Assembly (NCBI RefSeq): GCF_000172175.1
Contig: NZ_ABJL02000008.1
Coordinates: forward strand, 1,798,001 to 1,862,000
DNA: 64,000 nucleotides
From: Bacteroides intestinalis DSM 17393
GTDB lineage: Bacteria > Bacteroidota > Bacteroidia > Bacteroidales > Bacteroidaceae
Direction: 5' to 3'
The position numbers were made by a program, and so were the translations under genes. Each line of letters starts with the position of its first letter. The first letter of the stretch is position 1. The notes beneath the pieces were generated by a model. That model searched no databases, was not told the DNA's origin, and worked only from the letters and a program-made list of their open reading frames with translations. Below, piece after piece: positions 45,303-55,631 of the stretch.

Positions 45303-48300
45303 ATGAATGAAAATCGCGAACGAGGAACACTACATTACAAATTCCTCACCACTATTGCCATTGTAGCTTTACTAATAGGAAGCAATACCGCCCTAGCAAT
45401 CGGTACTAATTCAGAAGGTTTATCTGAAATTGCAGAACAGCTACAATCGCAAGTCGTCAATGGCACGATAATAGATCAGACAGGCGAACCTGTTATCGGA
45501 GCAAGTGTTCTGGAAAAAGGAACAAACAATGGTATTATTACCAATATAGATGGTAAATTCTCTCTTACCGTGAAAAGAGGTGCTACTTTGGTAATCTCTT
45601 TCGTCGGATATAAGACACTGGAAGTAAAAGCAACCCCCAAGATGGAAATCACGCTGACAGAAGATTCCGAATTACTGGAAGAGGTAGTAGTAGTTGGCTA
45701 TGGAGTTCAGAAAAAAAAATTGGTTACCGGAGCTACCGTACAAGTGAAAGGTACTGATATCGCAAAGCTAAATACAACAGATGTTCTGGGCGGTCTGCAA
45801 AGCCAGGCACCTGGTATAAATATCACATCAAACGGCGGTTTCCTCGGACAGGGATTTAAAGTCAATATCCGTGGTCTCGGAACCAATGGTAATTTTTCTC
45901 CTTTATATGTAGTAGATGGAGTGGTCAACGGCAGTATAGATGGTCTAAGCCCTGCCGACGTTGAATCTATCGATGTATTAAAAGATGCCGCATCTGCTGC
46001 GATCTATGGTTCACGTGCCGCCAATGGCGTTATTCTCATCACTACCAAGCAAGGCAAAACAGGTAACTTTGAGGTTACTTACGATGGTTACTATGGTATT
46101 CAGAACCTTCCTAAAATCGCCACCCTGCTGAATGCTAAGGAATATATGATGATAGAAGATGAAATGCACATGATGGATGGTACTTCGCTTCTGAACTGGG
46201 AGAAATGGTTACCGGCAGCTGATTATAAAGCTATCCAAGAAGGAACCTGGAATGGTACCAACTGGATAAAAGAGATCTTAAATAATGATGCTCCCATCCA
46301 AAGCCATTCATTGAACTTCACCGGAGGTACGGAACGTTCCAACTTCTCTATTGGTTTTACTTACTTCAATCAGGAAGCTACTATGGGAGCCCCAGGTCGC
46401 ATTGCCAGTATGGACAGATACAATGCACGTATCAACTCTAATCATATTGTCAAAAAGATAGGGAACCTTGATGTACTCAAAATTGGGCAGACTCTTAATT
46501 ACAAGTACCAGCAGACTGCAGGTTCTTTCGCCACCACTGGCATTTACTGGAATGGTACACGTGATATGTTAACTACTCCCCCATTGATGCATGCCTATAA
46601 TAGCAAAGGAGAGTACTACTTATATGATGATGCACAAGAAGAAGGATATGGGGAAAACACCACAAATCCAATAGCTTATATGGATTACTACACAAGTCAT
46701 GCCTTAAGCAAAAGCCATTACTTACAATCCAGTTTTTATGCAGAGCTGCAACCAATCAAGAATTTACGAATCAAGTCACAATTCGGATACATCTTGTCAG
46801 CTTCAAGTTATCGTTCATATATCCCCAGTTATCGCCAGCTAAGTCAAAGCCTGACGACACAAGAAGACAGGGTAACTCAGTCCATGTCACTCAACCACCG
46901 CTGGTCCTGGGAAAATACAGCCAGTTATAATTTCACTCTTAAAGACCATCATTTTGACGCGGTAATCGGGCAGAGTCTTGAAAAATACGGAATGGGTGAT
47001 TCCATGAGTGCCAATGCAGAAGGTTCTGAATTCTCAGACTTTAAACATGCATATCTGAGCAACATAAAGTACGATGATAAAAATAAAATTAAAACTTTAA
47101 CAGGAGCTCCCGGCGCAGCAGGGCAAATGGCTTCCTTCTTTGGTCGTATAAACTACAACTATAAAGAAAAGTACATGGCAACCGCCATTATGCGTGCGGA
47201 TGGTTCTTCTATTTTTGCCCGTGGTCATCGATGGGGATATTTCCCGTCTTTCTCGGCAGGTTGGGTCGTTACAAACGAAAGTTTCATGCCGGAACTCAAT
47301 TGGCTGGATTTCTTAAAACTGCGTGCATCTTGGGGACAGAATGGTAATAACGCCGTAAACACCTTTGAATACATTTCACGTATCACTGCCAACAACGGTA
47401 ATGGAGGTTATTCATTCGGCGACTCCATGGATCAGGTTTCTATTGGTTCCTACGCATATAAGCTGACTAATCCGGATCTTTCATGGGAAACCCAGGAACA
47501 GCTCAACATAGGTCTCGATGCACGATTCTTCAATGGTCGCCTGGCACTCGAATTCGATTGGTATAGAAGGTTAACCAAAGACTGGCTTATTACCCCACCC
47601 GTACTCTATTCATTCGGTTCAAGTCCGGCTGCCATCAATGGTGGAGTTATTCGGAATACCGGATTTGAAATCGGTCTCCACTGGAACGATAACATAGGTA
47701 AGGACTGGAATTATGGTATCAATCTAGCTCCTGCATTCAATAAAAACAGAATTACCGAACTTCCCAATGAAGATGGTATCCTCCATGGACCGTCGGGCAA
47801 TTTATGGAATGCATCCGACGAGTGTGCACGCGGAGAAATTGGAAAACCTTTAGGATATTTTTATGGCTACAAGAGTCTCGGTATTTTCCAGAACCAAAAA
47901 CAAATAGACGAATATAAAGGTGCTAAAGAAAATGGTGCTCAAACACAACCGGGAGATGTGATCTGGGCAGATATTGATAAGAATGGAATCATTGACTCGA
48001 ATGACCGTACAGAAATTGGTAATCCTCACCCGGATATGACACTTGGATTCTCTTTCAATGTCAGCTGGAAAATGATTGACCTATCGGTTACTACTTATGG
48101 AGCCTTCGGCCAGCAAATACTTAAATGCTACCGGGATTATGCCAGTTCTCCATTGCAGAACTTTACCACAGACATCCTAGAACGTTGGCACGGAGAAGGA
48201 ACTTCCAACAAGTTACCACGCCTAGCAAGCACTGGTGGAAGCAATTGGTCTAAAGTTTCCGATATTTATGTAGAGAATGGAGATTATCTCAAAATCAAGA

Positions 48301-48521
48301 ATATTACGATCGGAGTTGATATCAAGAAGATTTTCAAGAAAATCCCTCTGCAACAGCTCAGACTTTATGCTACAGTCCAGAACTTATACACCTTTACCGG
48401 ATATTCAGGTATGGACCCCGAAATCGGTTATGGTAGTGATTTTGGTTGGGTACAGGGCATAGATTTAGGATACTATCCGGAAGCCCGCACATGTATGCTT
48501 GGTTTAAATGTCAAATTCTAA
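45303..48521 (+). CDS. SusC-like TonB-dependent outer-membrane glycan transporter (PUL 2)
   Basis: The 1072-residue protein has a signal segment (about 12-35), a CarboxypepD_reg-like domain (about 50-125; VNGTIIDQTGEPVIGASVLE), a plug (about 130-245) with the SusC signature SIDVLKDAASAAIYGSRAAN, and a barrel ending MLGLNVKF. It imports oligosaccharides across the outer membrane with the SusD encoded 12 bp downstream. With a GH18 enzyme in the same operon the likely ligand contains beta-1,4-linked GlcNAc, as chitin oligomers or N-glycan cores. Intact. Confidence 0.96.
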   Translation: MNENRERGTLHYKFLTTIAIVALLIGSNTALAIGTNSEGLSEIAEQLQSQVVNGTIIDQTGEPVIGASVLEKGTNNGIITNIDGKFSLTVKRGATLVISFVGYKTLEVKATPKMEITLTEDSELLEEVVVVGYGVQKKKLVTGATVQVKGTDIAKLNTTDVLGGLQSQAPGINITSNGGFLGQGFKVNIRGLGTNGNFSPLYVVDGVVNGSIDGLSPADVESIDVLKDAASAAIYGSRAANGVILITTKQGKTGNFEVTYDGYYGIQNLPKIATLLNAKEYMMIEDEMHMMDGTSLLNWEKWLPAADYKAIQEGTWNGTNWIKEILNNDAPIQSHSLNFTGGTERSNFSIGFTYFNQEATMGAPGRIASMDRYNARINSNHIVKKIGNLDVLKIGQTLNYKYQQTAGSFATTGIYWNGTRDMLTTPPLMHAYNSKGEYYLYDDAQEEGYGENTTNPIAYMDYYTSHALSKSHYLQSSFYAELQPIKNLRIKSQFGYILSASSYRSYIPSYRQLSQSLTTQEDRVTQSMSLNHRWSWENTASYNFTLKDHHFDAVIGQSLEKYGMGDSMSANAEGSEFSDFKHAYLSNIKYDDKNKIKTLTGAPGAAGQMASFFGRINYNYKEKYMATAIMRADGSSIFARGHRWGYFPSFSAGWVVTNESFMPELNWLDFLKLRASWGQNGNNAVNTFEYISRITANNGNGGYSFGDSMDQVSIGSYAYKLTNPDLSWETQEQLNIGLDARFFNGRLALEFDWYRRLTKDWLITPPVLYSFGSSPAAINGGVIRNTGFEIGLHWNDNIGKDWNYGINLAPAFNKNRITELPNEDGILHGPSGNLWNASDECARGEIGKPLGYFYGYKSLGIFQNQKQIDEYKGAKENGAQTQPGDVIWADIDKNGIIDSNDRTEIGNPHPDMTLGFSFNVSWKMIDLSVTTYGAFGQQILKCYRDYASSPLQNFTTDILERWHGEGTSNKLPRLASTGGSNWSKVSDIYVENGDYLKIKNITIGVDIKKIFKKIPLQQLRLYATVQNLYTFTGYSGMDPEIGYGSDFGWVQGIDLGYYPEARTCMLGLNVKF

Positions 48522-48533
48522 TAATATGAAAAT

Positions 48534-50339
48534 ATGAAAAAACTAATATATATACTATCTGCACTTTTCATACTCACGTCATGTGAAAGTTTCCTTGACA
48601 CTGAGTTACTTACAGATAAAACAACAGAGAACTTTCCGGAAACGGAGAAAGATGCCAACCAAATGTTGACGTCTATCTATGCCAAGTTATTGTTTGAAGA
48701 TCCTGAAACATCTTCAGAATACTATACAGCCCAATTGGCCAGTGATGATTGCTTAGGCGGCAACCTCTCTTATTCCGGCAATTGCGCCACAAACTTCTTG
48801 CTTTATCAAGGAAGCCTGAACAGTAGACTTGGTATCTGGGACCGTTGTTATCAACTCATAAATCGTGCCAACAATACGATTAACACGCTCGATAACGTAA
48901 AAAGCTGGTCAAGTGAATCTGAACGTTTACGTCACTTCGGCGAAGCTTATTTCCTCCGGGCATGGACCTACTATGAATTAGTAAAGATATTCGGCGGCGT
49001 TCCCCTTCGTACCACGATTGAAGCTGTAAACCTCCCGCGGGCGTCCGTTGATGAAGTATATGCCTTGATTGCTTCTGATATAAAGAATGCAATTGAGATG
49101 ATGCCTAACCAGATATATCCGGCCGGGAATGCCATGGCAGGTCATGCTACCAAGTATGCAGCCGAAGCACTTGCAGCGCGAGTATTTCTATTCTATACCG
49201 GACGTTATGACAAGAAGACTTTACCTCTGACTCCCGAAGGCGAAATCACAAAAGAACAAGTTATCAGTTGGTTGGAAGACTGCATAGATCATTCCGGACA
49301 CAACCTAATTTCCGATCAACGCAATCTATGGGGTTATACAAACTCTGCCACTAACAGTACCAGTTCCAAGAAGCAATACGCATACGCAGTGAAGCATAAA
49401 CTCGCTTGGGATGGCAATTCTTCTATCGAAACACTCTTTGCCAACAAGCACAACCTGACCTCCACATGGACCTACACATGGTTTGCCAATACATGTGCAA
49501 TGTTCTACTCCCCTTCCGGTGACGATGCCGACTGGAAAGAAGAAAGTTATCCATTCAACTTTGGTTGGGGTGCAGGCCCGGTATCTCCCAGTATGGTTCA
49601 GGACTGGAAAGAGTGGTCTAAACAACAAACATTCTTGGATGGATACACTGAAGACCCGCGTATTTCCGGTTCTATTTGGTCGTACAAGGCTATGGACCCC
49701 AACAATGAAGGAAATGTTTTGGCAGACTTCCGTTTAGATGATTCAGAACCCGCATATACCGTTTCTTACCGCTATTACGAGCAGACCGGATATTTCAACA
49801 AGAAATACATCAATATCAATGCATATAATAGCAACGGAGTACTTGAAGCTTTCGGTAAAACATTACATCCGGGCATATCCAGCCAGACTTCCCCGCAGTT
49901 ACTGAATATTACCGATCTTATCCACATCCGCTTTGCCGATGTACTGCTGATGCATTCCGAACTAAAAGGAGATGCAACCGGTTTGAACAGAGTACGCCAA
50001 CGTTCCCACTTAGCCCCTATCTCATACACATTGGATGCACTTAAACAGGAACGCCGTTGGGAGTTTGCTTTCGAATCCATCCGTTGGTGGGATCTGCTCC
50101 GCTGGTCCGGTCCAAGTCTGGAAGAAGCAGGAAATGCACTAAACCGCCAGACAGGCTTTGAGGTTATCAATGCCGCCGCTCTTACGCCTATGGTCAAGTA
50201 TGATTATAAGAAACGTCTACAGCAAACCCAGGGTTACTGGCCTATACCTCAAATAGAAATAGACCGTTCCAATGGTGTGCTCGAGCAAAATCCGGGTTGG
50301 GGACCTGATGCGCAATTCAGTGATTGGACAAAAATGTAA
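48534..50339 (+). CDS. SusD-like glycan-binding lipoprotein (PUL 2)
   Basis: The 601-residue lipoprotein (lipobox LTSCE, Cys17, then SFLDTELL) has SusD TPR motifs (HFGEAYFLRAWTYYELVKIF) and the C-terminal EQERRWEFAFESIRWWDL-type region (here KQERRWEFAFESIRWWDLLR), ending near LEQNPGWG. It pairs with the preceding SusC. Length is usual for the family. Operon member with 12 bp upstream spacing and 22 bp downstream spacing. Confidence 0.95.
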   Translation: MKKLIYILSALFILTSCESFLDTELLTDKTTENFPETEKDANQMLTSIYAKLLFEDPETSSEYYTAQLASDDCLGGNLSYSGNCATNFLLYQGSLNSRLGIWDRCYQLINRANNTINTLDNVKSWSSESERLRHFGEAYFLRAWTYYELVKIFGGVPLRTTIEAVNLPRASVDEVYALIASDIKNAIEMMPNQIYPAGNAMAGHATKYAAEALAARVFLFYTGRYDKKTLPLTPEGEITKEQVISWLEDCIDHSGHNLISDQRNLWGYTNSATNSTSSKKQYAYAVKHKLAWDGNSSIETLFANKHNLTSTWTYTWFANTCAMFYSPSGDDADWKEESYPFNFGWGAGPVSPSMVQDWKEWSKQQTFLDGYTEDPRISGSIWSYKAMDPNNEGNVLADFRLDDSEPAYTVSYRYYEQTGYFNKKYININAYNSNGVLEAFGKTLHPGISSQTSPQLLNITDLIHIRFADVLLMHSELKGDATGLNRVRQRSHLAPISYTLDALKQERRWEFAFESIRWWDLLRWSGPSLEEAGNALNRQTGFEVINAAALTPMVKYDYKKRLQQTQGYWPIPQIEIDRSNGVLEQNPGWGPDAQFSDWTKM

Positions 50340-50361
50340 TGCCATTTAAAATCTCAATGAT

Positions 50362-51264
50362 ATGAAAACATTAAAAGCAATACTATTATTCGCAGCAATG
50401 GCTATAGTCACAGCCTGCGACCCTATGGAAGATGAATCCTTACGCGATAAATACATTACTAATGCCGGAGACCCTATCAGCAAGGAAGAACTGAACAACA
50501 TATTATCCGTCACCCAGCCTATTCCCAACCAAGATGACGCTGTAGAAGGAGATCAATATGTAGTACTCAAAAACAACCGTCCTGAATTGGGAGGTATCTG
50601 GCACTATGGAGTCGGCACAAAGATTACCGGCAGCGATAATGATACGATCATATATGGTGCCAACGGAACTTATGAGATATATTATGAAGCTATTTCTAAT
50701 GGTAAAATTGTAACCAGTGATATCTTTACCGTGACAGTCACCAATGTGTTTGATGAATGGATGGGGCTATTTACCGGAGCCAAAGACAAAGCTGATGCCG
50801 ATGCAACCAAAGCATGGGGATTCCGCGAAGTAAAATGGGGATCGGTCTGCAACATGGGAGCACATGGTGGATGGAAATATACCAGTTCAGGATATACTCC
50901 GGAATCTAATTTTGCATGGTGGGGATCAGTAAACCTTGCACAGGCAGGAGATCAGAAGATAGTATTCGAAATTCAGGGAACCAAAGTGAAGACTTATGAC
51001 AAGAGCGGCAATCTGATGAATGAAGGAACTTTCGGATTCGACCGTGACCAACCGGAAGACTTGGTTCAGGGCAGACTGACTACCAATATTCCTGTTATCG
51101 GCAGCAATTATGATGACCTCGGCCAGAGCAAAGGAAAAGACAATGTTTTCTGGATACTTACATTGACTGATGAATATATCACTCTGTATCACCCACAAAA
51201 ATACACAGGTGGGGGCGACTGGGACGACTATGGTTGGTATGTATATTATGAATCCAAAGAATAA
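50362..51264 (+). CDS. SusE/F-position surface lipoprotein (PUL 2)
   Basis: The 300-residue lipoprotein (lipobox VTACD, Cys19, followed by acidic PMEDE) has a PKD/Ig-like N-terminal half (about 50-130; IIYGANGTYEIYYEAI) and a C-terminal half rich in aromatic residues (GGWKYTSSGYTPES, FAWWGSVNLAQAG, GGDWDDYGWYVYY) that could form a glycan-binding surface. I do not recognise a named family. Position between SusD and the GH18 enzyme, and the acidic residues after the lipidated Cys, suggest a surface glycan-binding protein. Intact, 6 bp before the GH18 gene. Confidence 0.75.
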   Translation: MKTLKAILLFAAMAIVTACDPMEDESLRDKYITNAGDPISKEELNNILSVTQPIPNQDDAVEGDQYVVLKNNRPELGGIWHYGVGTKITGSDNDTIIYGANGTYEIYYEAISNGKIVTSDIFTVTVTNVFDEWMGLFTGAKDKADADATKAWGFREVKWGSVCNMGAHGGWKYTSSGYTPESNFAWWGSVNLAQAGDQKIVFEIQGTKVKTYDKSGNLMNEGTFGFDRDQPEDLVQGRLTTNIPVIGSNYDDLGQSKGKDNVFWILTLTDEYITLYHPQKYTGGGDWDDYGWYVYYESKE

Positions 51265-51270
51265 TGCCTT

Positions 51271-53142
51271 ATGAAAAAGATTATATTTATTGTAATAGCT
51301 ATTATATTAGGACTGAGTTCCTGTCACGATGACGACTACATCACCGGTGTACCCAGTTTCGGGCCTCCGGAAGTGAACAACATGGCAGAGAGAGTTAACG
51401 GACGCGTCGCATTAGGTTATGTGACCTACTATGGCAAAATGCTTCCCGACCCCACTTACATGACGCATATCAATTATGCTTTCGCCGAACTTTATGTTAA
51501 GAACAATGTCTATCAGAAGTTTGACTTGCAAGGTGACAAGGAACGTTTCAATCAAGTGAAGAAGTTAAAAGAAAGAAATAGCAATTTAAAGATATTACTC
51601 TCTTTTACAAATAGTGTCTCTAATACCGGTAATTCCCAAGACGGTGGTTTCTCCGCCCTGGCAAAAAGTCCCGAGATGCGTAAACAATTCGCACAAGATT
51701 GCAAAAAGTTCGTTCAGCAGGAAGGCATAGACGGCATTGATATCGACTGGGAATTTCCCGGCATGACTTTCGGCAGTAACGCCTACGATCCGTTGGTTGA
51801 CGTAGAGAATTTCACTCTGTTAATGAAAGATCTGCGCGAAACACTATCAAGTTCCACTTTACTGACCTACGCCGGGTATTGCAAGAACAAGCAACCGCAA
51901 GGAGCAGGATGGAAGTATATCGATGTGAAAGCTGTAGACCCCTATGTGGACTTCGTCAACATTATGACGTACGACTTAGTAGGTGCCCCCGGCCATCAAT
52001 CACCATTGAACAAACCAAGTGCTACTTGGGATTGCCAGCGTTCAGTCAACGAATATCTGAGTGCCGGTGTACCTGCCAATAAATTAGTCCTGGGTATTCC
52101 ATTCTATGGAAGAGCACATTTCAACTCCGGTGGTTCTATCAATTACAGAGACATTGTCGACTTAAGCGCAGGCGAAGGCTATGTCATTGATAATTGGGAT
52201 GAAGAGGGCAGCGTTCCGTACGTTACCAAGAACGGAGTATTCTATTGTGGTTATGACAATCCCCGAAGCATTGCCGCAAAAGGTACATGGCTTTTAGGAT
52301 TAGGCATGAAAGGTATGATGTTCTGGGATTACGATGGTGATGATAACCAGGGAACACTACGCAATGCACTCTGGAATGCCGTAATGCAGGAAGACAAAGA
52401 CGCCCAATTACATGACTTCATAAACAATTCGGATGGTTACAAAACACTCGTCACCAGTTGCGACAAGATAATCAGCACCGGTCAATACATGGCGGGAACA
52501 CTGATAGAGGAAACGACCACCTATCCTAATTATGAAGGATACCCGGTTAGGCTTTACGAATATTCAACCGGCAAGGACGTGCAAACCGGCGTTCAGAAAA
52601 AAGGCAAGGTATACATGCTCAATCCTACAGCCGAAAAACTTGCAACCTGGATTGCAACTGCCGTATGGAAAGCAAAAGGTGACACCGATACGGATGCGAT
52701 GGCAGCTGTATTGAAGCATATACAATTGCAATCGGGAGCTCAGTTCCCAGTATGCGGCATTGTATATGAAGACATGGACAACTCAGGATATTATCCTTAT
52801 CTCTTCAAGGACGGAGTCACCGTGTATGCAGCAGACCGTTCCAAGTGGGCTACCGAAAATCCTGCCCATCCGGGAAATTACAGTTGCACGGACGATCAAC
52901 TCAACTACGATGTTAAGGTAACCAACAATGACCTGAACACATATACCGGGACCTATGCTCGTATTTGTGGTACCCTGCGTGAAGATTATAAAGCATACGG
53001 CGGCGCCGTTGATGTAGGAACAAGTGATTCTAAAGAGACCCGCAGCATTAAGTGGCTCGATGTGGTACGCGACCTTTATAAGGAAGCTTGGAACTCCAAT
53101 GAAAACAAACTGATTACAGCATGGGCCAAAGCAAACTTATAA
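51271..53142 (+). CDS. GH18 chitinase/endo-beta-N-acetylglucosaminidase-type lipoprotein with unassigned C-terminal domain
   Basis: The 623-residue lipoprotein (lipobox LSSCH, Cys17) has a GH18 barrel (about 45-375) starting RVALGYVTYYGKM, with the catalytic DxxDxDxE motif DGIDIDWE at 154-161 (Glu161 the acid, Asp159 the neighbour that helps substrate-assisted catalysis), NIMTYDLVG and GMMFWDYDGD. About 240 C-terminal residues (DYKAYGGAVDVG near the end) form a separate domain I do not recognise. GH18 enzymes cleave beta-1,4 bonds between GlcNAc units in chitin or in the N-glycan core. The gene closes the PUL 2 operon. Confidence 0.92.
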   Translation: MKKIIFIVIAIILGLSSCHDDDYITGVPSFGPPEVNNMAERVNGRVALGYVTYYGKMLPDPTYMTHINYAFAELYVKNNVYQKFDLQGDKERFNQVKKLKERNSNLKILLSFTNSVSNTGNSQDGGFSALAKSPEMRKQFAQDCKKFVQQEGIDGIDIDWEFPGMTFGSNAYDPLVDVENFTLLMKDLRETLSSSTLLTYAGYCKNKQPQGAGWKYIDVKAVDPYVDFVNIMTYDLVGAPGHQSPLNKPSATWDCQRSVNEYLSAGVPANKLVLGIPFYGRAHFNSGGSINYRDIVDLSAGEGYVIDNWDEEGSVPYVTKNGVFYCGYDNPRSIAAKGTWLLGLGMKGMMFWDYDGDDNQGTLRNALWNAVMQEDKDAQLHDFINNSDGYKTLVTSCDKIISTGQYMAGTLIEETTTYPNYEGYPVRLYEYSTGKDVQTGVQKKGKVYMLNPTAEKLATWIATAVWKAKGDTDTDAMAAVLKHIQLQSGAQFPVCGIVYEDMDNSGYYPYLFKDGVTVYAADRSKWATENPAHPGNYSCTDDQLNYDVKVTNNDLNTYTGTYARICGTLREDYKAYGGAVDVGTSDSKETRSIKWLDVVRDLYKEAWNSNENKLITAWAKANL

Positions 53143-53164
53143 TACTCTAACTTAACACGGATAC

Positions 53165-53246
53165 AGGAGGTTGTTCCACCCACTGGATGATTTTGCGATC
53201 TTCATTCATGAGTGAAAAAATATATAAATGGAGCAGCCTCCTTTTT
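53165..53246 (+). terminator. Terminator after the GH18 gene
   Basis: AGGAGGTTGTTCCA (53165-53178) pairs with TGGAGCAGCCTCCT (53229-53242) using two G-U pairs, followed by TTTTC. The loop is about 50 bases. Confidence 0.6.
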
Positions 53247-53274
53247 CTAAAGATAACAGAAAAGACAAGCCGAT

Positions 53275-53904
53275 ATGAATAAACATTTCTTTTATCTTAT
53301 CTTACTATTTTGCATCAGCAGTTGTCAGCCGATAGCAAAGAAACTGATGAATATCGAAGGAGTGGTATCTTCGGAATACAACGGGCAAATCATATATTTG
53401 GTTCCACGCCCCCATCCCACTCCGGAAACAGTAGATTCTGCCTATATTGTAAACGGAACTTTCTCCTTTTCCATTCCGGCAGATTCCGCTATTTACGATA
53501 TTGTTATCAGCAGGCGGGCAAATGCACCTATACAACGTCTGCTCGTTGTGGCAGAAGAAGGAACGCTGCATGCCAACATGGGTATGAATAGTTCCGGTAT
53601 CGGCACTCCACTCAATAACCAACTGCAACACTGGAAAGAACAAATGGAATCTGCCGGTGAAAAAGCAGCCTTACTATCGCAGAAAATCAATAAAAATAAG
53701 AAAGACAGTACCATTACAGCAATCCTGAAGAAACAAAGGGATAGCATCTACGAAAGTTTTGGTGACTCTACGTTCTGTTTCATTAAACAGAATCTGAATC
53801 CGTTAGGAGGATACTTATTCATGACGCTTGAGCACATGTTCAATGAACAGCAAGCCAATGATTTAAAAAGACTTGGAATAGAAAAATGGAAACCCGAACC
53901 ATGA
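53275..53904 (+). CDS. DUF4369-type lipoprotein without thioredoxin domain
   Basis: The 209-residue lipoprotein (lipobox ISSCQ, Cys17) has an N-terminal DUF4369-like beta-domain (MNIEGVVSSEYNGQIIYL; VDSAYIVNGTFSFSIPADS) and a helical, Lys-rich second half. This is the N-terminal half of TlpA-like lipoproteins such as 28108-29550, but the C-terminal thioredoxin domain and CxxC site are absent. Its stop overlaps the start of the next gene by ATGA, so the two are translationally coupled. Confidence 0.75.
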   Translation: MNKHFFYLILLFCISSCQPIAKKLMNIEGVVSSEYNGQIIYLVPRPHPTPETVDSAYIVNGTFSFSIPADSAIYDIVISRRANAPIQRLLVVAEEGTLHANMGMNSSGIGTPLNNQLQHWKEQMESAGEKAALLSQKINKNKKDSTITAILKKQRDSIYESFGDSTFCFIKQNLNPLGGYLFMTLEHMFNEQQANDLKRLGIEKWKPEP

Positions 53905-55631
53905 GAAAACAAATAAACAGTATCTTTGTCTACCTATTCTTTATAGCCTGCTGGATATTCTTCTTTTACTTCTATCCATATCATCTGCATTATAAAGAAC
54001 AGATAACACTATGCGTACTCCAACCGGACTTTCTACAAACGTACTTACAGAAACCGGCATTCCTGACCGAAATCTGTGGCGATTATCTTACTCAGTTTTT
54101 CCTGTGGACAGGTGGTGGAAGCAGTATATTAACCCTCACTTTTGTGTTCACCTGGCTGGGACTCCGGATAGCATTACGTAAAACCGGCATCACCAGCCAT
54201 GTATCCCTCTGGGCATTACTGCCCATAGTTGCCGAATGGGCGTTATCCTGCCATTTAGAATATCCCCTTTCCATGTCACTTGGACTAATGTGCAGCGTCT
54301 GGGCATTCTCACTGTCAACATTGAGCACATCAACACATACGAGGGGAATACTCCACGTAGTTATGCTTATCATCCTCTATTGCGCCGTAGGGGCACACTT
54401 CTTTGCATATGTCATTTTAGCCACAATTTATGAGTGCAAGCACTTCAACAATTACAAGTTATCCTTCTTTCTGCTACTCATCTCCCTCCTCATACCTATC
54501 GGAGGTAGTTATTTCTATTTTTTAACTCCCCGCCAATCATACTTCTATCCATTGATAAGCGGATACATGCTGCGTCAGCCTTTTGTATTCCTCCTGACAG
54601 AAGTTTTTCTGCTACTCTCCCTCCTGCCGGTTTTTATTTCCCGGCAGTGTAAGCAATGGATTGCACTATTTACAATCCTTACCCTGGGTACAATTACCAT
54701 AACCAAGGCACACAACGCCTCCGAAGAAAAAACACTCGCCTTTTCATCCGAAGCCTACTTCGGACACTGGGATAAGGTAATCCGGCTCAACAAGGATAAC
54801 TCCTACCCGACCTATCTCAGTGCCTACTATACAAATCTCGCTTATGCCCGCCAAGACAAGCTCTGCGATGAATTAATGCTACATTATCAGCCAGCTTTCC
54901 ATGGGCTTCTACTACAAATCAACGAATCAACAGGCTATATATACGCCATGGCAAGTCCCGATGCCCTCATGGAATGCGGTGACATGGCACAAGCCCAGCA
55001 CTCTGCCATGCTTGCTATGACATTTACCCCGCATCAGCGTTCTTCACGCATGGTACGGAAACTGGCGGAAATTGCCATTATCAACGAAGATTATTCAGTT
55101 GCCCAAAAGTATCTACGCATGTTGTCCCATACTTCCTTGCACCGGAGCTGGGCAAAGGAGCGATTGGAACTTATTAAATCCGGCCAATGTGATTCCATCC
55201 CTTACTGGATTCATAAACGTCGGATGCTTCCACAACAAGATACGTTGTTCTCCGCCAATCAATGGCGTACTTCACTGGCTAATTTAATCGAAAGCAATCC
55301 TCAAAACAAAATGGCTGCCGACTACCTCTTATGCTTCCACCTATTGAATAAAGATCTGCAGCTTTTCAAGAAGGATTATGACCGTTACTATTATCCGGCA
55401 TTCGGTTCGTTTCCATCCCGTCTCTATCAAGAAGCATTGATAGCATGTATGAATGAGAAAGAAAACCCGCAGGAACAACTGAAGCATTATCGCATCTCTG
55501 CTAAAGTTTACAAAGACTGTCTGCAATACCTCTCCATATACGAAGATGCCAAAGGAGACGGGCGGGCTTTGGAAAAGTTATTCGGAAAAACATATTGGTT
55601 CTATTACTATTATGCACAACTGAAACCATGA
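53901..55631 (+). CDS. Multi-spanning membrane protein, DUF6057-like
   Basis: I start at the ATG at 53901 (MRKQINSIFVYLFF), which overlaps the previous stop as ATGA; an upstream in-frame ATG at 53886 is the alternative. The 576-residue protein has about eight membrane segments in the first 280 residues (for example FFIACWIFFFYFY, LLLISLLIPIGGSYFYFL) and a helical TPR-like C-terminal half (SSRMVRKLAEIAIINEDYSVAQKYLRML). This is the layout of the Bacteroidetes family DUF6057. The function is unknown. It is coupled on both sides with ATGA overlaps. Confidence 0.7.
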   Translation: MRKQINSIFVYLFFIACWIFFFYFYPYHLHYKEQITLCVLQPDFLQTYLQKPAFLTEICGDYLTQFFLWTGGGSSILTLTFVFTWLGLRIALRKTGITSHVSLWALLPIVAEWALSCHLEYPLSMSLGLMCSVWAFSLSTLSTSTHTRGILHVVMLIILYCAVGAHFFAYVILATIYECKHFNNYKLSFFLLLISLLIPIGGSYFYFLTPRQSYFYPLISGYMLRQPFVFLLTEVFLLLSLLPVFISRQCKQWIALFTILTLGTITITKAHNASEEKTLAFSSEAYFGHWDKVIRLNKDNSYPTYLSAYYTNLAYARQDKLCDELMLHYQPAFHGLLLQINESTGYIYAMASPDALMECGDMAQAQHSAMLAMTFTPHQRSSRMVRKLAEIAIINEDYSVAQKYLRMLSHTSLHRSWAKERLELIKSGQCDSIPYWIHKRRMLPQQDTLFSANQWRTSLANLIESNPQNKMAADYLLCFHLLNKDLQLFKKDYDRYYYPAFGSFPSRLYQEALIACMNEKENPQEQLKHYRISAKVYKDCLQYLSIYEDAKGDGRALEKLFGKTYWFYYYYAQLKP

